A DNA stretch of 64,000 nt, from assembly GCF_026745355.1 (NCBI RefSeq), contig NC_079204.1:1495501-1559500 (forward strand), read 5' to 3'. Each line of letters starts with the position of its first letter. Within the stretch, counting starts at the first letter, position 1. Shown here piece by piece: positions 22,047 through 33,036 of the stretch. Under the pieces are notes generated by a model. The model was not told where the DNA came from, made no database searches, and saw only the letters and a list, made by a program, of their open reading frames with translations. Source of the DNA: Beta vulgaris subsp. vulgaris. Its lineage: Eukaryota > Streptophyta > Magnoliopsida > Caryophyllales > Amaranthaceae. The position numbers and the translations under genes are program-made.

Positions 22047-23456
22047 CACTAGTAGAATAATTGGTTATTACTGCGGTGGTATTGGTGTGGTTTTTGCCCA
22101 TATGCAGCAATATATCACGTAAAAAAGAAAACGTAAAATATAAAATAAAGATACTGCTGCGGTTTCGGCCAAAAATCGCAACAATATGGTTTCAACGAAT
22201 TTTTTTTGAAAAAAGTTGATTTTTTGACCAGACATATTGCTGCGGTTTTGGAAAAAAAATCGCAGCAATATATTAAAATAATATTAAAAAATAATATTGT
22301 TGCGGTTCCTTTGAACACCCGCAACAATAGGCGTCTTGTTTATATAAATAGACACGCGACCCACTTAGGGTTTATAATAGCCGTTTCATCCTTTTCTTTT
22401 CCAAAGCATGGTCAACCGTCTTGTTTCTCTTCCTCACTCTCCTCTTCTTCTCTCATCCTAACTCCTCTGATTTTCCAAACACGTCCTCTGATTTGTTGCC
22501 AAAACTCCTCTGGTTCGCCGGTTCTCCTTCTCCAGACAAAAACTCCCCTGATTCGCCGGCCAAAACTCCTCCAAACACGAAAACTCCTTCGATCGTCACT
22601 CGACTCCTTCGTCGGTTATGATCCTCTCGTATTTCCTTCGTTGGTCGTTCGAAGCTCGTCGCTCAACTCCTTGTTCGTCGGCTGTGATTCTCTCGTATAT
22701 CCTTCGTCGATCCTTCGAAGCTCCTCATTTGACGACCGTTCACCGAGTGCAATAAGAGAGCGACAGTTTAGTCCTCGTGATTTTCAGGCCACAGATGGAT
22801 TCAAGAGAGTGACAACAGTTGGATCGATTTTGTTTTCCCTTTTTTTTCGATTTTCAATTTTTTTTTTTTGTTTTGCTTATTTTTATTTTGATTTATTAGT
22901 GCCACTTGATCTTTATCTGCATTTTAATTTTCTCATTGATGCCTTGGTTAAAATGATTAATTCATGTTGTTTTTAGTTTTTTCTATTCTACTTTCTTCAT
23001 ATTTTTTTAGTTTCGTATGTTTTTAGTTTTAATTTGTTTCTTAGTCTTTTCATTTCAATTTTTGAATTTTTTAATTTGTTTTTATCTGATTTAGTTTCTC
23101 TTTTGTATTAGGTGTTTGAAACAGTGGATTGTTGTAGCTATGTAACATATTATAATGGTACTATAACTACATAAAATTTACGCCTCGGTTTATTTTTCAT
23201 TTTTTTTTACCTGTCCATCGTCTTTTGCTACGATTTTAGGAAAACATCACAGCAATAAACCTTTTTTTTGAATATTAAAATAATACATGTTGCTGCGATT
23301 TTACCTAGAAATCGCAGCAATATGTTCAAATATTGTTGCGGTCAAATCGCAGCAATATATTAATTACATATTGCTTCCCCTTTAATTGTTGCACGACCAA
23401 AATTGCCGCAATAGGCTACCTAATGACCGCGACAATAATCATTTATTCTACTAGTG
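22047..23456. mobile_element. Non-autonomous CACTA-like element
   Basis: The ends are CACTAGTAGAATAA and its inverse TTATTCTACTAGTG (with one or two mismatches), flanked by a 3-bp duplication AAA (22044-22046 and 23457-23459). Both subterminal zones carry many copies of ttgctgcggtttt / atcgcagcaatat in both directions, as is typical of CACTA subterminal repeats. No transposase is visible. A 256-codon frame at 22206-22976 spans a C/T-rich middle that includes Ser/Pro-rich codons. It may be captured host sequence, but nothing in it is recognisable. Confidence 0.8.
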
Positions 23457-23459
23457 AAA

Positions 23460-24588
23460 ACAGTATAGATTATATTACACCTAGATTCAAATCATTTTAA
23501 GTTTCTTTTTTCATAAATTCTTGGGTGTAACGTTATACTATACGTTATAGTGTAAGTGTGTGACAATCCACAAACCAGTACCTAGGCTCTAATATGTTCA
23601 ACTTATTTTAACTTATTTCAGATAAAAGAAGATAATATACGTTCAAATAAGATAAGATAAAATAAACAAAACAAGTTGGATCAAAGAGACACTTACTTTG
23701 TAAAAGTTACTCAAATGACATGAAATTAATGACAAAATGACATGAGATTCATGTCATTATTTGTATAGTATATATCATTTTTGTTGATATATATGTCATT
23801 ATGTATTTTGCACAATATGTTATGAAGTAATATGTTACATGAAAGAGAGCACTTTTTTTTTACTACTACTAAGTTTAATTTTTTTTTTTTTTTGAAAGGA
23901 CTACTAAGTTTAATTCATAGACTAGGTTGTTGTGGCTTGTTGATAATTCATCTAATTGGTAACTGGACTAGCTCCAAGTATGACACATTAAACTAAATTA
24001 TCTTATGTCCTTTCTACTTTCTTACCCTCTTTTCTGAACAAAATGGAACAAATTAAAGAGGGCCACTCTAATTGATTGTCTTTTCTAAGTTATTCTACTC
24101 CAATCGTTTGTAATTAACATAAAATTTTTTGGATTATTATCTAAAACAGAAAAAAAAAAATCAGTAAAGTATTGCCTTACGTACCAGCAGACAAAGTACG
24201 ATCCAAGCATTAAATTACTCCAAGATATGAACTTCAAACGAAGCATCTAAAACTATAATAATACAAATTAAATTCTGTTCATTGAAGAATAAATAAATCG
24301 AATGATTAACTGTACCACAACAGTACAGTTATACTAGTACAACAACAAAAGAAAGGATGGTATGATAACTGACTTTTCAAAGATCCCTTTTGAAAAAACA
24401 TTTATGTCAAATCCAACAAATAACAAAACTAATTACACATCTTATCGACTTAGTTGCATCATACATACATGGGCCAACTTCGTTGAAAATGCTCTTGGAA
24501 TAAAAACTCTAATTAGTCAAATACATGAATTCAACTTCACTACATACAAGTTACAACACAAAAGTTTCCTAGAATCTTTGAAACTCAC
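23460..24588. other. Intergenic DNA and upstream region of ERF gene 1
   Basis: AT-rich. Part of it near 23600-23680 (cttattttaacttatttcag, aaataagataagataa) resembles Tourist-type subterminal repeats. No coding exon is seen. The 77-codon frame at 24362-24595 overlaps the ERF promoter and is not supported. Confidence 0.4.
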
Positions 24589-24595
24589 TATATAA
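24589..24595 (+). promoter_or_regulatory. TATA box of ERF gene 1
   Basis: TATATAAGG lies 129-135 bases upstream of the ATG at 24724, in a region without upstream ATGs in strong context. This placement gives a leader of roughly 100 bases. Confidence 0.6.
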
Positions 24596-24723
24596 GGACA
24601 CACACATCCTAGCTAAACATTATAATAGCTCACATTTCTACAACATTTATAACATACATACATATATATACATATCATCATTTTCCTACCTATTTTGTGT
24701 TTGTTAAGTTGATTGATACTACT

Positions 24724-25152
24724 ATGGAAGGAACATCAAGAGGGAAGCAACATGAGGGAGGAGAAGATGTCCGTTACCGCGGTGTCCGAAGACGTCCATG
24801 GGGGAAGTTTGCGGCCGAAATACGAGACCCTACGAAGCAAGGGGCTCGTGTTTGGCTAGGGACGTTCGACACCGCGGAAGCAGCGGCCCGGGCATATGAC
24901 CGGGCCGCATTTAATTTAAGGGGACATCTTGCTACCTTAAATTTTCCAAATGAGTATTACGCAAAATTAGACCCTATACATCACCTTCCATCTTCATCAA
25001 GATATTATAACCGCACGGTAGATTATTCTACATCATCAACACCATCTATGGCGACCGGGCCTAGGCAAGATAGACAAGTCATTGAATTTGAGTATTTAGA
25101 TGACAAAGTTTTGGAAGATATGCTTAGAAGATCTGAAGAAGAAGATGATTAA
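24724..25152 (+). CDS. ERF transcription factor with EDLL motif (ERF95-98-like)
   Basis: An intronless 142-residue nuclear DNA-binding protein, short like the small group IX ERFs. The AP2/ERF domain is at residues 18-76 ([18 protein letters not shown], then the ARVWLGTF strand and the [10 protein letters not shown] helix). The AAEIRD with Ala and Asp at the ERF-type positions predicts binding to GCC-box DNA rather than DRE. The C-terminal [15 protein letters not shown] (residues 120-134) matches the EDLL activation motif known from Arabidopsis ERF98/TDR1 and relatives. The ATG at 24724 is chosen because the nine codons before it in frame start with GTG, not ATG. A Ser/Tyr/Thr-rich linker (about 89-112) joins the two parts. 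The role in stress or defence activation is inferred from the family. A paralogue sits at 45723-46112 on the other strand. Confidence 0.93.
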   Translation: MEGTSRGKQHEGGEDVRYRGVRRRPWGKFAAEIRDPTKQGARVWLGTFDTAEAAARAYDRAAFNLRGHLATLNFPNEYYAKLDPIHHLPSSSRYYNRTVDYSTSSTPSMATGPRQDRQVIEFEYLDDKVLEDMLRRSEEEDD

Positions 25153-25436
25153 GGACTTTTATAGTTTGTTTTTTTGGTCAAGGACTTGTATTTTTAGTTA
25201 CTATTATAAGAACAACCTAGCTAGTATAAGAAAAATGCTAGTGTTTATATTTTCATTATGATCAATTAATGTTTTTTTTTAGCAAAAGAAAAAAGAATTA
25301 TAAAGAGTCCATGTTATACTACATATATGATATATGGAATGTGATGCGTAAAAACACTCGCATACTTTCGATCCAAAAATCATGATCATTATTAGTAGTT
25401 TTAGGGAAGCCAGGAAATCAAATCGATACTTTTATC

Positions 25437-25505
25437 TCTATTATATAAGGGAAGAGGAGAGTTATGGTGTCTCCGAATGAAGAGATTATTTTACCCCTTT
25501 CAGAG
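25437..25505 (+). mobile_element. Helitron 5' end fragment
   Basis: TCTATTATATAAGGGAAGAG followed by gagttatggtgtctcc matches the reverse complement of the 5' end of the Helitron at 43713-44368. No 3' hairpin or CTAG follows, so only the 5' end is present. Confidence 0.55.
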
Positions 25506-25628
25506 CATATAATAAGTATATATCATTGACGCATGTAGTCACGGGCAGCTGGATGCCTGGATCAACGTACTTCCAGAGTTCCAGGACCCCGGGTGCATGT
25601 AGGTTCCTTTCTTGCCAAAAACAACCTA

Positions 25629-25993
25629 ACGGTTATACCCTTGTGTTTCTTCAATTTCTACGTTTTATCCCAACTTTTTAAAAATTCTACACGGTACCAT
25701 CAAGCTTACCTTTTTTAATGCATGATGCCCAAACTGCTTATTATATGTCATCAATTTCATTTATTTTTTCAAATTTATTGGAACTAATTTGACTTATACA
25801 TAGTTTAACTCTTAGAAGGTTATTCACTAATTAGATTCGTTCCACCGGAATATAAAAAATAGACGAAATTAATGATGTATAATCAGCGGTAGGGGCATTG
25901 TCGTTAAAAAAGGTAAGTTTAAGGGTACTTTGTGGAATTTTGAAAAGCTTGGGGTACAGCGTATAAATTAAAAAAATACAAGGGTATAACGTA
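25629..25993. mobile_element. Fold-back MITE with ~105 bp arms
   Basis: The left arm (gttatacccttgtgttt ... caagcttaccttttttaa) and right arm (ttaaaaaaggtaagttta ... aatacaagggtataac) are inverted repeats of about 105 bp with scattered mismatches. The 62-codon minus-strand frame at its right end is not a gene. Confidence 0.7.
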
Positions 25994-26320
25994 GAAAAAC
26001 CCAAACTTAAAACAACCATGAAAAAGTAGTATCAAAAGGGAAATTAAGTCTTTTTTTTTTTGCATGTAAAGTTGTTTTTATTTTTTTGTAAAACATCTAT
26101 TTGAAGGTGCTTTTTTAATTGTTTTATTATATTTTATATTTCTTTAAAACATGCTTCCCCTTAATTTAATTTATATTGTTCTTTTACTTTGACTTTTGCG
26201 TTTATCGATGACAAACCCTGACCATTAATATGTTTCATTACTAATTATTAATCATTTTAGAAGTCGATATCATGAATATATACATCGAGAAAGAGTCAAC
26301 ATATAACATATTACATTATA

Positions 26321-26585
26321 CTTCCTCTGTCCCATAATATAGTATTTGTTTCTTTTTTTTGAGGTCAAACTTTAAAATTTTTGACCAAATATTCTCATTA
26401 ATATATACAAAAAAACATGCTCATGTAGGATCTTATTAGGTGCGCCACAATGTATAGTTTCATAATATTAACTCTTTAATTTATACTTTTTATTGATACA
26501 AAATTGAAGATATTGAAGGTCAAAGATATACCATGATGACGACTGAGCAAAAAGAAACCAGCACTACATTATGGGACAGATGGAG
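26321..26585. mobile_element. Stowaway-type MITE
   Basis: TA-flanked, ends cttcctctgtcccataat and attatgggacagatggag, 265 bp. Same family as 21507-21873. Confidence 0.8.
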
Positions 26586-26955
26586 TAATATTTATTTTTA
26601 TATATTAATTTAAAAAGTAGGTGATGAATATATAATGTAAAAGATAAAATAGAACAACTATATAACAATAGAGGAAGTAATAATAGATAATAATATGTAT
26701 TACGTGAGGTGCATCTCACCAAAATATTGGTGAAATAGAGCTGCTAAATGGACTTTAATGTGTACGGATCTAGATCAGCTGGGTCATGAGTGTCATATAA
26801 TGGACTACCAATAGATTGCTCTTAGTATAGGTATTGATTTTTCTAGAGCATCCAAATCTCTCTCTCTTTTTGTATTCATTCATCTTTTATGTCCTATTGC
26901 AAGATATCTTTTTTCACTTTTTCACTTTTCTTCAGGTTCAACATTAAGGGCAAAA

Positions 26956-27307
26956 TGTAAAAATATGGATTTATGTTGCTTATTATTGTTTCTAAAGGCT
27001 CAGTGGTCCTCCCACACTTGAGCATTTACTGTCATCAGAATTGACAGCTACCACTTCATGTAGTGATCCCAGAATGATTTCATTCTGTTATTCTTGTCTT
27101 TTGCTATCTTGTACTTTGTAGCTTTGTCCTAGGGTTGGTGAAACAGATGTATATATATCCTAAATGTAAGGTTGTAGCCGTTGGAAGAGGGAGGGAGAAA
27201 AGATTGAAGCTTGTAAGAAACCATCCTTTCTTTCACTGAAATATGAAAATGTGCCTCTGAATATCAGAGAGAAATTCATCTTGTTGATGCTTTTGAACTT
27301 TCCTTCA
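26956..27307 (+). repeat. 5' LTR of the copia element
   Basis: 352 bp, starts TGTAAAAATATGG and ends ...CTTTCCTTCA (TG...CA). Differences from the 3' LTR are A/C in 'cttgtactttg', G/A in 'gagaaaagattg' and C/T in 'ctttccttca'. It contains a TATA-like gtatatatatcc around 27150. Confidence 0.95.
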
Positions 27308-27323
27308 TGGTATCAGAGCCAGG
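27308..27323 (+). promoter_or_regulatory. Primer binding site (tRNA-iMet type)
   Basis: TGGTATCAGAGCCAGG begins directly after the 5' LTR. TGGTATCAGAGC is the standard complement of the 3' end of plant initiator methionine tRNA. Confidence 0.9.
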
Positions 27324-27423
27324 TTGATAAGATCATCTAAGAAAAGTTCAAAACATTTCTTTTCTCAAAGATAACATCCATTCCCTGTGAGAAAGCTTCT
27401 CTTTTTTTCTTTCTATCTTCACC

Positions 27424-30400
27424 ATGACTGAGAAAGGATACCAAGGCTATCCGGAGAGATTCAAGAATCAAAAATGGAAAGGGAACACAAGACAAGCTGC
27501 AAATGTAATGAAGGAGGAAGGTGAAGGAAGCCAGCAGACTCCTTTTGATAACAACAATTTGCAAGCTGATAATGATGCAAAGGGAGAAGAAAATCGCATC
27601 ATTTCAACAGTTGTTCAGGAAGTTATGAAGGCTTTGGGAACCAACAGCGTGGCTTACAGCAATTTTGCAGGTAATGCTGTTATATCTAATGCTGTGTGTG
27701 AGAAAAGATTTTTTTCTAAATCCTGGATCATAGACTCAGGAGCTAGTGACCACATATCTGGAAATAGAATGTGTTTCACAAATATGAAGCAGCTGGGAAA
27801 AGCTGTGAAGTTAGGGCTACCTGATGGGAGCATGAAACAGGTTTTTGAATCTGGAGATGTGAAATTATCTAATGAAATCACATTAAAAGATGTGTTGTTT
27901 GTGAGTGATTTCAATCATAATCTGTTGTTTGTAGCCAAGCTGTTGCAAGATAACAAGTTCATGAAATTCATTTTTGACAAAAATGGGTGTTGTTTACAGG
28001 ACCCTACCACTAAACATGTTGTAGCTCATGGAAGAAATGACCATGATTTGTACTGGCTGATGAATGGGGAAGAGAAGTTTGATGATAGGAAGAAAGAAGA
28101 TGAAAATAAGAAGGTGTTAGCAGTAGGAGCAGAGAACAGGACTGAAAAGGATGGGCTCAAGAACTTAGAGATAATCCATGCTAGACTAGGACATATTTCC
28201 TTGTCTAAGATGAAACATTTGGATTTTTGTCATTGTAAAAACTTAAACACTTACTTTTGTGACACTTGTTCTGTAGCTAAACACCATAACCTTCCTTTTA
28301 TCTTAAGTACATCTATTGCTGAAAGTGTGTTTGATTTGATCCATATAGATTTATGGGGACCTTACAGTGTTAAGGCAATCACAGGGGCAACATATTTTTT
28401 AACAATTGTAGATGATCATTCTAGAGTCACTTGGACTCATCTATTGTCTGTAAAAGAGCAGGTGAAAGAAATCTTGATTGGATTTCTTGCTCATGTTGAG
28501 AATCACTTTAAAGCTAAAGTGAAAACCATTAGAACTGATAATGGAACTGAAATATTCCAAAAGGAATGCAGCAGGATTCTTAATGAAAGGGGAATCATGC
28601 ACCAAAGAAGTGTGCCAGGAAGACCTCAACAAAATGGAAGAGTTGAGAGAAAGCACAGGTTTCTTCTTGAGACTGCTAGAGCTTTGAAGATTCATGCCAA
28701 CATGCCAGACATCTTATGGGGTGAGTGTATTTTAAGTGCTACTCACTTGATAAATCTCTTGCCTAGTGCAGTGATTAAATGGCAAACTCCCTATGAAAGG
28801 TTAATGGGAAGGAAACCTGATTATGAGCATCTTAAAGTGATTGAGACTTTATGTTATGCTAGTGGAACGAAAAAGCCAAGTGACAAATTTGCTGAGAGAG
28901 GTATAAGATGTGTGATGGTGGGATATCCATACTATCAGAAGGGTTACAAATTATATGATTTAGAAAGAAGGAAGTTGTTTGTTAGTAGGGATGTTGTCTT
29001 TCATGAGAGTGTTTACCCCTTCCTCATGAATGATCAAAGAAAGATTCATATGAATGAAATAAAAAATCAAATGCCTCTAACAATTTTGTCTAGTGATGAT
29101 CCTGATACAGGTGTCAATGCAGAAAATTTACATGACATTGCCTTGGACATTAACCAAAGGCAAGAAGTGAGAGATGAAGGTGGTCTTGAAATAAGTGTTG
29201 AAGAAACAACCACACAACCTGCTCAAGATGAACAGGTAGTAGATGAAGCAAGAAGGTCTACAAGACAAAGAAATCTTCCTGAAAAATACAAAGATTACAT
29301 TGTAACCTTACCTGATCCAAAGGTGACAACAAGGGATTCAGAAGCTAACACCATCATGTTTGAGAACATGAGACATTCTGAGTATTATTCTGAGGAATAC
29401 ATTGCTTCTTTCAACAATGTTCTCAGGGTAACTGAACCTTCCAGTTATCAAGATGCAGCTAAGCATCAAGGATGGGTAGAAGCAATGCAGAAAGAATTGA
29501 GTGCTCTCAAGGAAAACAACACATGGGAGCTCACAGAATTACCAGTAGGGAAGAAGGCTATTCCTTGCAAATGGGTGTATAAGGTAAAGCTGAGACCTGA
29601 TGGGACAGTTGAGAGACTAAAGGCCAGATTGGTAGCCAGAGGTGACAAGCAAATTGAGGGAAAGGATTTCAAACACACCTTCTCTCCTGTTGCTAAGTTC
29701 ACTAGTGTGAGAACTCTAATTGCTTTAGCTACAACAAAGCAATGGAAACTTCACCATCTAGATATCAACAATGCTTTTTTACATGGATATCTAGATGAAG
29801 AAGTGTATATGAAACCTCCTCAAGGTTACAATGAAGCCTCAGAAGGAAAAGTATGTAGACTTAGAAGAAGTCTATATGGTTTGAGACAAGCTTCCAGACA
29901 ATGGAACATAGAATTGACTAAATTTCTTCTGCAAGAAGGATTTAATCAAAGTAAGAGGGATTACTCTTTCTTTCACAAGGAACAACCATCTGGTAAACAA
30001 GTCATGGTTTTGGCATATGTAGATGATCTCTTGATCAGTGGGGATGATGAAACAACAATTATGCAACTTAAAAGCAATTTGAATCAAGCTTTCACCTGCA
30101 AGGATCTTGGAGAGATGAGGTACTTTCTTGGGATAGAAGTATCTAGGACTGCACATGGCACCATGTTGAATCAAAGAAAATTTGTTTTAGATATTGTGGA
30201 GGCAGCTGGCATGAAGGGATGCAAGCCTTGCAAGTTCCCTTTTCCAAAGGGTGTACACTTGTCTATAGATGAAGGTGAAATTTTAGAAGATCCAGAAATC
30301 TATAGAAGCATTATTGGAAAGTTATTGTATCTGAACCTTACAAGGCCTGATATTTCATATTCAGTCCAACAACTTAGCCAATTCATGGCTTGTCCTAGAA

Positions 30401-30969
30401 AACCTCATCTACAAAGTGCTATCCATGTCATTAAGTATTTGGCAGGAACAATTAATTTGGGGCTCTTCTATGAAAGTGAATGTATGCTGAACCTAAGTGC
30501 ATATTGTGATGCAGATTGGGGAACATGTGCCTTCAGTGGGAGATCCTTAACAGGATACTGTGTTTTCCTTGGAAGAAATTTAATCTCCTGGAAAACCAAG
30601 AAGCAGAAGACTGTGTCAAAGTCCTCTGCTGAGGCAGAATACAGGTGTATGTCCCAAACTACAAGTGAGATTGTCTGGATTGATGGGTTATTGGAAGATA
30701 TGAGAGTCAACATCCCTAAGCCTATTCATCTTTTTTGTGACAACAAAGCAGCCATCTACATTTCTCATAATCCAGTGTTCCATGAGAGGACTAAACATCT
30801 CAAATTGGACTGTCACTATGTAAGAGATCAAGTTCTGGAAGGATTTCTTAACACACTACATGTGAAGTCTTTCTTACAACTAACTGATCTAATGACTAAA
30901 TCCTTGAGTGAGCAGCAACATAACCATCTTTCTTCCAAGTTGGGTCTTCTTACATCAGTTCCAACTTGA
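27424..30969 (+). CDS. Copia pol polyprotein with vestigial gag
   Basis: 1181 residues, uninterrupted. The N-terminus (MTEKGYQGYPERFKNQ...) resembles sequence normally just after the gag zinc knuckle. No UBN2-type gag and no CCHC motif are present. The aspartic protease has WIIDSGASDH at 101-110. A pre-integrase zinc-binding region (ARLGH...H...CDTC) follows. The integrase has the acidic triad in HIDLWGP, RTDNGTE and VERKHR. The reverse transcriptase has LDINNAFLHG and catalytic YVDD at 865-868. RNase H has YCDADWG, SSAEAEY and FCDNKAA. The polyprotein copies and integrates the element's cDNA. All catalytic residues checked are present, so pol looks functional, while capsid would have to come from another copy. 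Confidence 0.93.
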   Translation: MTEKGYQGYPERFKNQKWKGNTRQAANVMKEEGEGSQQTPFDNNNLQADNDAKGEENRIISTVVQEVMKALGTNSVAYSNFAGNAVISNAVCEKRFFSKSWIIDSGASDHISGNRMCFTNMKQLGKAVKLGLPDGSMKQVFESGDVKLSNEITLKDVLFVSDFNHNLLFVAKLLQDNKFMKFIFDKNGCCLQDPTTKHVVAHGRNDHDLYWLMNGEEKFDDRKKEDENKKVLAVGAENRTEKDGLKNLEIIHARLGHISLSKMKHLDFCHCKNLNTYFCDTCSVAKHHNLPFILSTSIAESVFDLIHIDLWGPYSVKAITGATYFLTIVDDHSRVTWTHLLSVKEQVKEILIGFLAHVENHFKAKVKTIRTDNGTEIFQKECSRILNERGIMHQRSVPGRPQQNGRVERKHRFLLETARALKIHANMPDILWGECILSATHLINLLPSAVIKWQTPYERLMGRKPDYEHLKVIETLCYASGTKKPSDKFAERGIRCVMVGYPYYQKGYKLYDLERRKLFVSRDVVFHESVYPFLMNDQRKIHMNEIKNQMPLTILSSDDPDTGVNAENLHDIALDINQRQEVRDEGGLEISVEETTTQPAQDEQVVDEARRSTRQRNLPEKYKDYIVTLPDPKVTTRDSEANTIMFENMRHSEYYSEEYIASFNNVLRVTEPSSYQDAAKHQGWVEAMQKELSALKENNTWELTELPVGKKAIPCKWVYKVKLRPDGTVERLKARLVARGDKQIEGKDFKHTFSPVAKFTSVRTLIALATTKQWKLHHLDINNAFLHGYLDEEVYMKPPQGYNEASEGKVCRLRRSLYGLRQASRQWNIELTKFLLQEGFNQSKRDYSFFHKEQPSGKQVMVLAYVDDLLISGDDETTIMQLKSNLNQAFTCKDLGEMRYFLGIEVSRTAHGTMLNQRKFVLDIVEAAGMKGCKPCKFPFPKGVHLSIDEGEILEDPEIYRSIIGKLLYLNLTRPDISYSVQQLSQFMACPRKPHLQSAIHVIKYLAGTINLGLFYESECMLNLSAYCDADWGTCAFSGRSLTGYCVFLGRNLISWKTKKQKTVSKSSAEAEYRCMSQTTSEIVWIDGLLEDMRVNIPKPIHLFCDNKAAIYISHNPVFHERTKHLKLDCHYVRDQVLEGFLNTLHVKSFLQLTDLMTKSLSEQQHNHLSSKLGLLTSVPT

Positions 30970-30977
30970 AAGGGGGG
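30968..30977 (+). promoter_or_regulatory. Polypurine tract
   Basis: GAAAGGGGGG directly precedes the 3' LTR and overlaps the pol stop codon. It is the expected plus-strand DNA priming site. Confidence 0.9.
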
Positions 30978-31329
30978 TGTAAAAATATGGATTTATGTTG
31001 CTTATTATTGTTTCTAAAGGCTCAGTGGTCCTCCCACACTTGAGCATTTACTGTCATCAGAATTGACAGCTACCACTTCATGTAGTGATCCCAGAATGAT
31101 TTCATTCTGTTATTCTTGTCTTTTGCTATCTTGTCCTTTGTAGCTTTGTCCTAGGGTTGGTGAAACAGATGTATATATATCCTAAATGTAAGGTTGTAGC
31201 CGTTGGAAGAGGGAGGGAGAAAAAATTGAAGCTTGTAAGAAACCATCCTTTCTTTCACTGAAATATGAAAATGTGCCTCTGAATATCAGAGAGAAATTCA
31301 TCTTGTTGATGCTTTTGAACTTTTCTTCA
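30978..31329 (+). repeat. 3' LTR of the copia element
   Basis: 352 bp, same ends as the 5' LTR, followed by the target duplication CAAAA. Confidence 0.95.
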
Positions 31330-31334
31330 CAAAA

Positions 31335-31986
31335 GAATGAAAAAGTAATAAGAATCCTTAATTTCATTTACGAATTAGAGTTTGTCTTGTAAGAGGCTAT
31401 CTACTTTTAACTTTAAAATTAGGCAATGGTAAGCTTAATATTAAAAAGAGAATTAGCCCAATAATAATTAGGTTAATTTCTTTCGGTGACTAGTTGAGTC
31501 GATTTAGTGACTAAGTCTAATTCTTATGTTAAAATTAGACCGTCTCTTTTTATAATTTTTGTAAGAATTAATGTCAATTTTGTAAAGTTAAAATGTCGTT
31601 TTTTTAATATATGTGTTAAATTCGTGGTTTAGTTTTTATTCATGTGATATTTTGACTATCTATCTTTTTTTTTTTTTTGAGGTTTATGTGTCACTTAAAA
31701 TAATGTGCTCTTTCAATTCATATGACATTCTTTGCAATTGTCGATTTCAAATTTCAAACATTGTGTATCATTTCAAAAATGAATTTCATCATTTTATGAT
31801 TCAAATGCCAATTTGAAGTTTTGAGATTCTTGTAAATAATTTTCAAAATATGTAATGTACAAATCTAGAAATATGAATATATTATGTGCGTAAATTATAA
31901 TTAGTTATTACAACTATAAATAACATGATAAAGGACCAACAAACTGAACTCTTAACTCTTGCTTCAAGCTTTATAGCACACATATA
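31335..31986. other. Intergenic DNA, no gene seen
   Basis: T-rich sequence. The 67-codon frame at 31613-31816 has no recognisable content. Confidence 0.4.
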
Positions 31987-32073
31987 CTTCTTCCGTTACA
32001 TAATTCTTTCAAAAAACTCTCACATAAAATTTTAAAAAAAGGAATGTGTCACTTATTAAAAAACGGAGGTTAG
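31987..32073. mobile_element. Internally deleted Stowaway MITE
   Basis: TA-flanked, left end cttcttccgtt and right end aaacggaggttag, only 87 bp, so most of the interior is missing. Confidence 0.55.
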
Positions 32074-32516
32074 TATAGGATAACTTGACCCTATATGTGT
32101 CAAAATTGTGGCTACTGGCTACAGCCTCAGCACAAAGAGATTTAAACAGCCAAGATTCTTCGACATTCATGGAATAAAAACTCGAAACTCTAGCACTAAA
32201 ATTAAAAATACCAAAAGCACTCTCAGACTCTGTAGTTCGTACACTTTGACACAAGAGTATAAAACCTCTTTAGAGAAACAACATACAAGTCTTCAACTAT
32301 AGAACAAAAAAGTCAACCTTACGTGCGAGAATCAATAATTTGACCAACACCCAACAATTAGCCTAACATAACCTTTTACTATAATCTTTAGGATAAAAGA
32401 GATCCTAGGCCACTTACAAGTTGCAACACCATATCTACATCTAGAGTAATCTTTCAAACAAGAGTAAAATTCTTAGTAAAGCATAGTCAACTAGGACTTC
32501 ATACAATGGATTAGGA

Positions 32517-32905
32517 CCTTATTCGGTAAATAGAGTTGAAAGTTTAGCTGATAGAGTTTAGATTTTGTTGTTAGAATTTTAACTTTTTGTTATGTATATA
32601 TGACGGTTGATTTGACAATTTTCTTTTATAAATATGTTTGGTAACAATTAATTGCTAAAAGTTTATGGCCATTTGTTTGTGTAAAAATGACATTTATAGA
32701 ATTTTCCACTAATTTTCCACTCAAAAAAAAAAGACTGACATTTATAGAATTTTTTCAACATATATGTGTAGTATTATTGTTAGAGGCAAATACGTCATTG
32801 AACATATCTTTACCTGACCCCTAAAGAAAAAACTCCTATTAATTAGGAGCTTTCTTTTTTAGAGCTTTCATTTCAAAACTCTCTTTTACCAAACATCTCT
32901 TTTAG
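32517..32905. mobile_element. Possible MITE with ~40 bp imperfect ends
   Basis: The left ttattcggtaaatagagttg and the right ctcttttaccaaacatctct are imperfect inverted partners. No clear target duplication. Confidence 0.35.
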
Positions 32906-33036
32906 AATTTTTTTGACTAGTCAAATGATTATATTTTTCCTTACGTATAAAGCACAAATGATGATCAAAGTAACAATGATGAATAGTGTTATAAGTCAAA
33001 ATAGGTAAACTAATGAAGGACGGAGGGAGTAGTCAA
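32906..33036. mobile_element. Right half of a Stowaway MITE
   Basis: It ends aggacggagggag before TA. The interior (cgtataaagcacaaatgatgatc) matches other Stowaway copies, but no left terminus is present. Behind it 'aagaaaaatatta.ccttgtaaa' occurs twice in tandem (33038-33104). Confidence 0.5.

Larger units (their letters stand above)
26951..31334 (+). mobile_element. Ty1/copia LTR retrotransposon, recent insertion
   Basis: The complete element runs from 26956 to 31329 and is flanked by the 5-bp target duplication CAAAA (26951-26955 and 31330-31334). Two 352-bp LTRs differ at three positions by eye. A primer binding site, one long open reading frame and a polypurine tract lie between them. 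The internal region is only 3.67 kb because most of gag is absent. Confidence 0.95.

Noticed and set aside
22206..22976. 256-codon frame as a host gene
   Set aside because: It begins inside the subterminal repeats of a CACTA-like element and shows only low-complexity Ser/Pro/Phe content. It is kept as transposon interior.
24697..24723. Longer N-terminus for ERF gene 1
   Set aside because: The upstream in-frame start is GTG. Plant nuclear genes use ATG, so the start is set at 24724.
30961..31010. Tandem duplication of the sequence at 26956
   Set aside because: It is the 3' LTR of the copia element, not an independent duplication.
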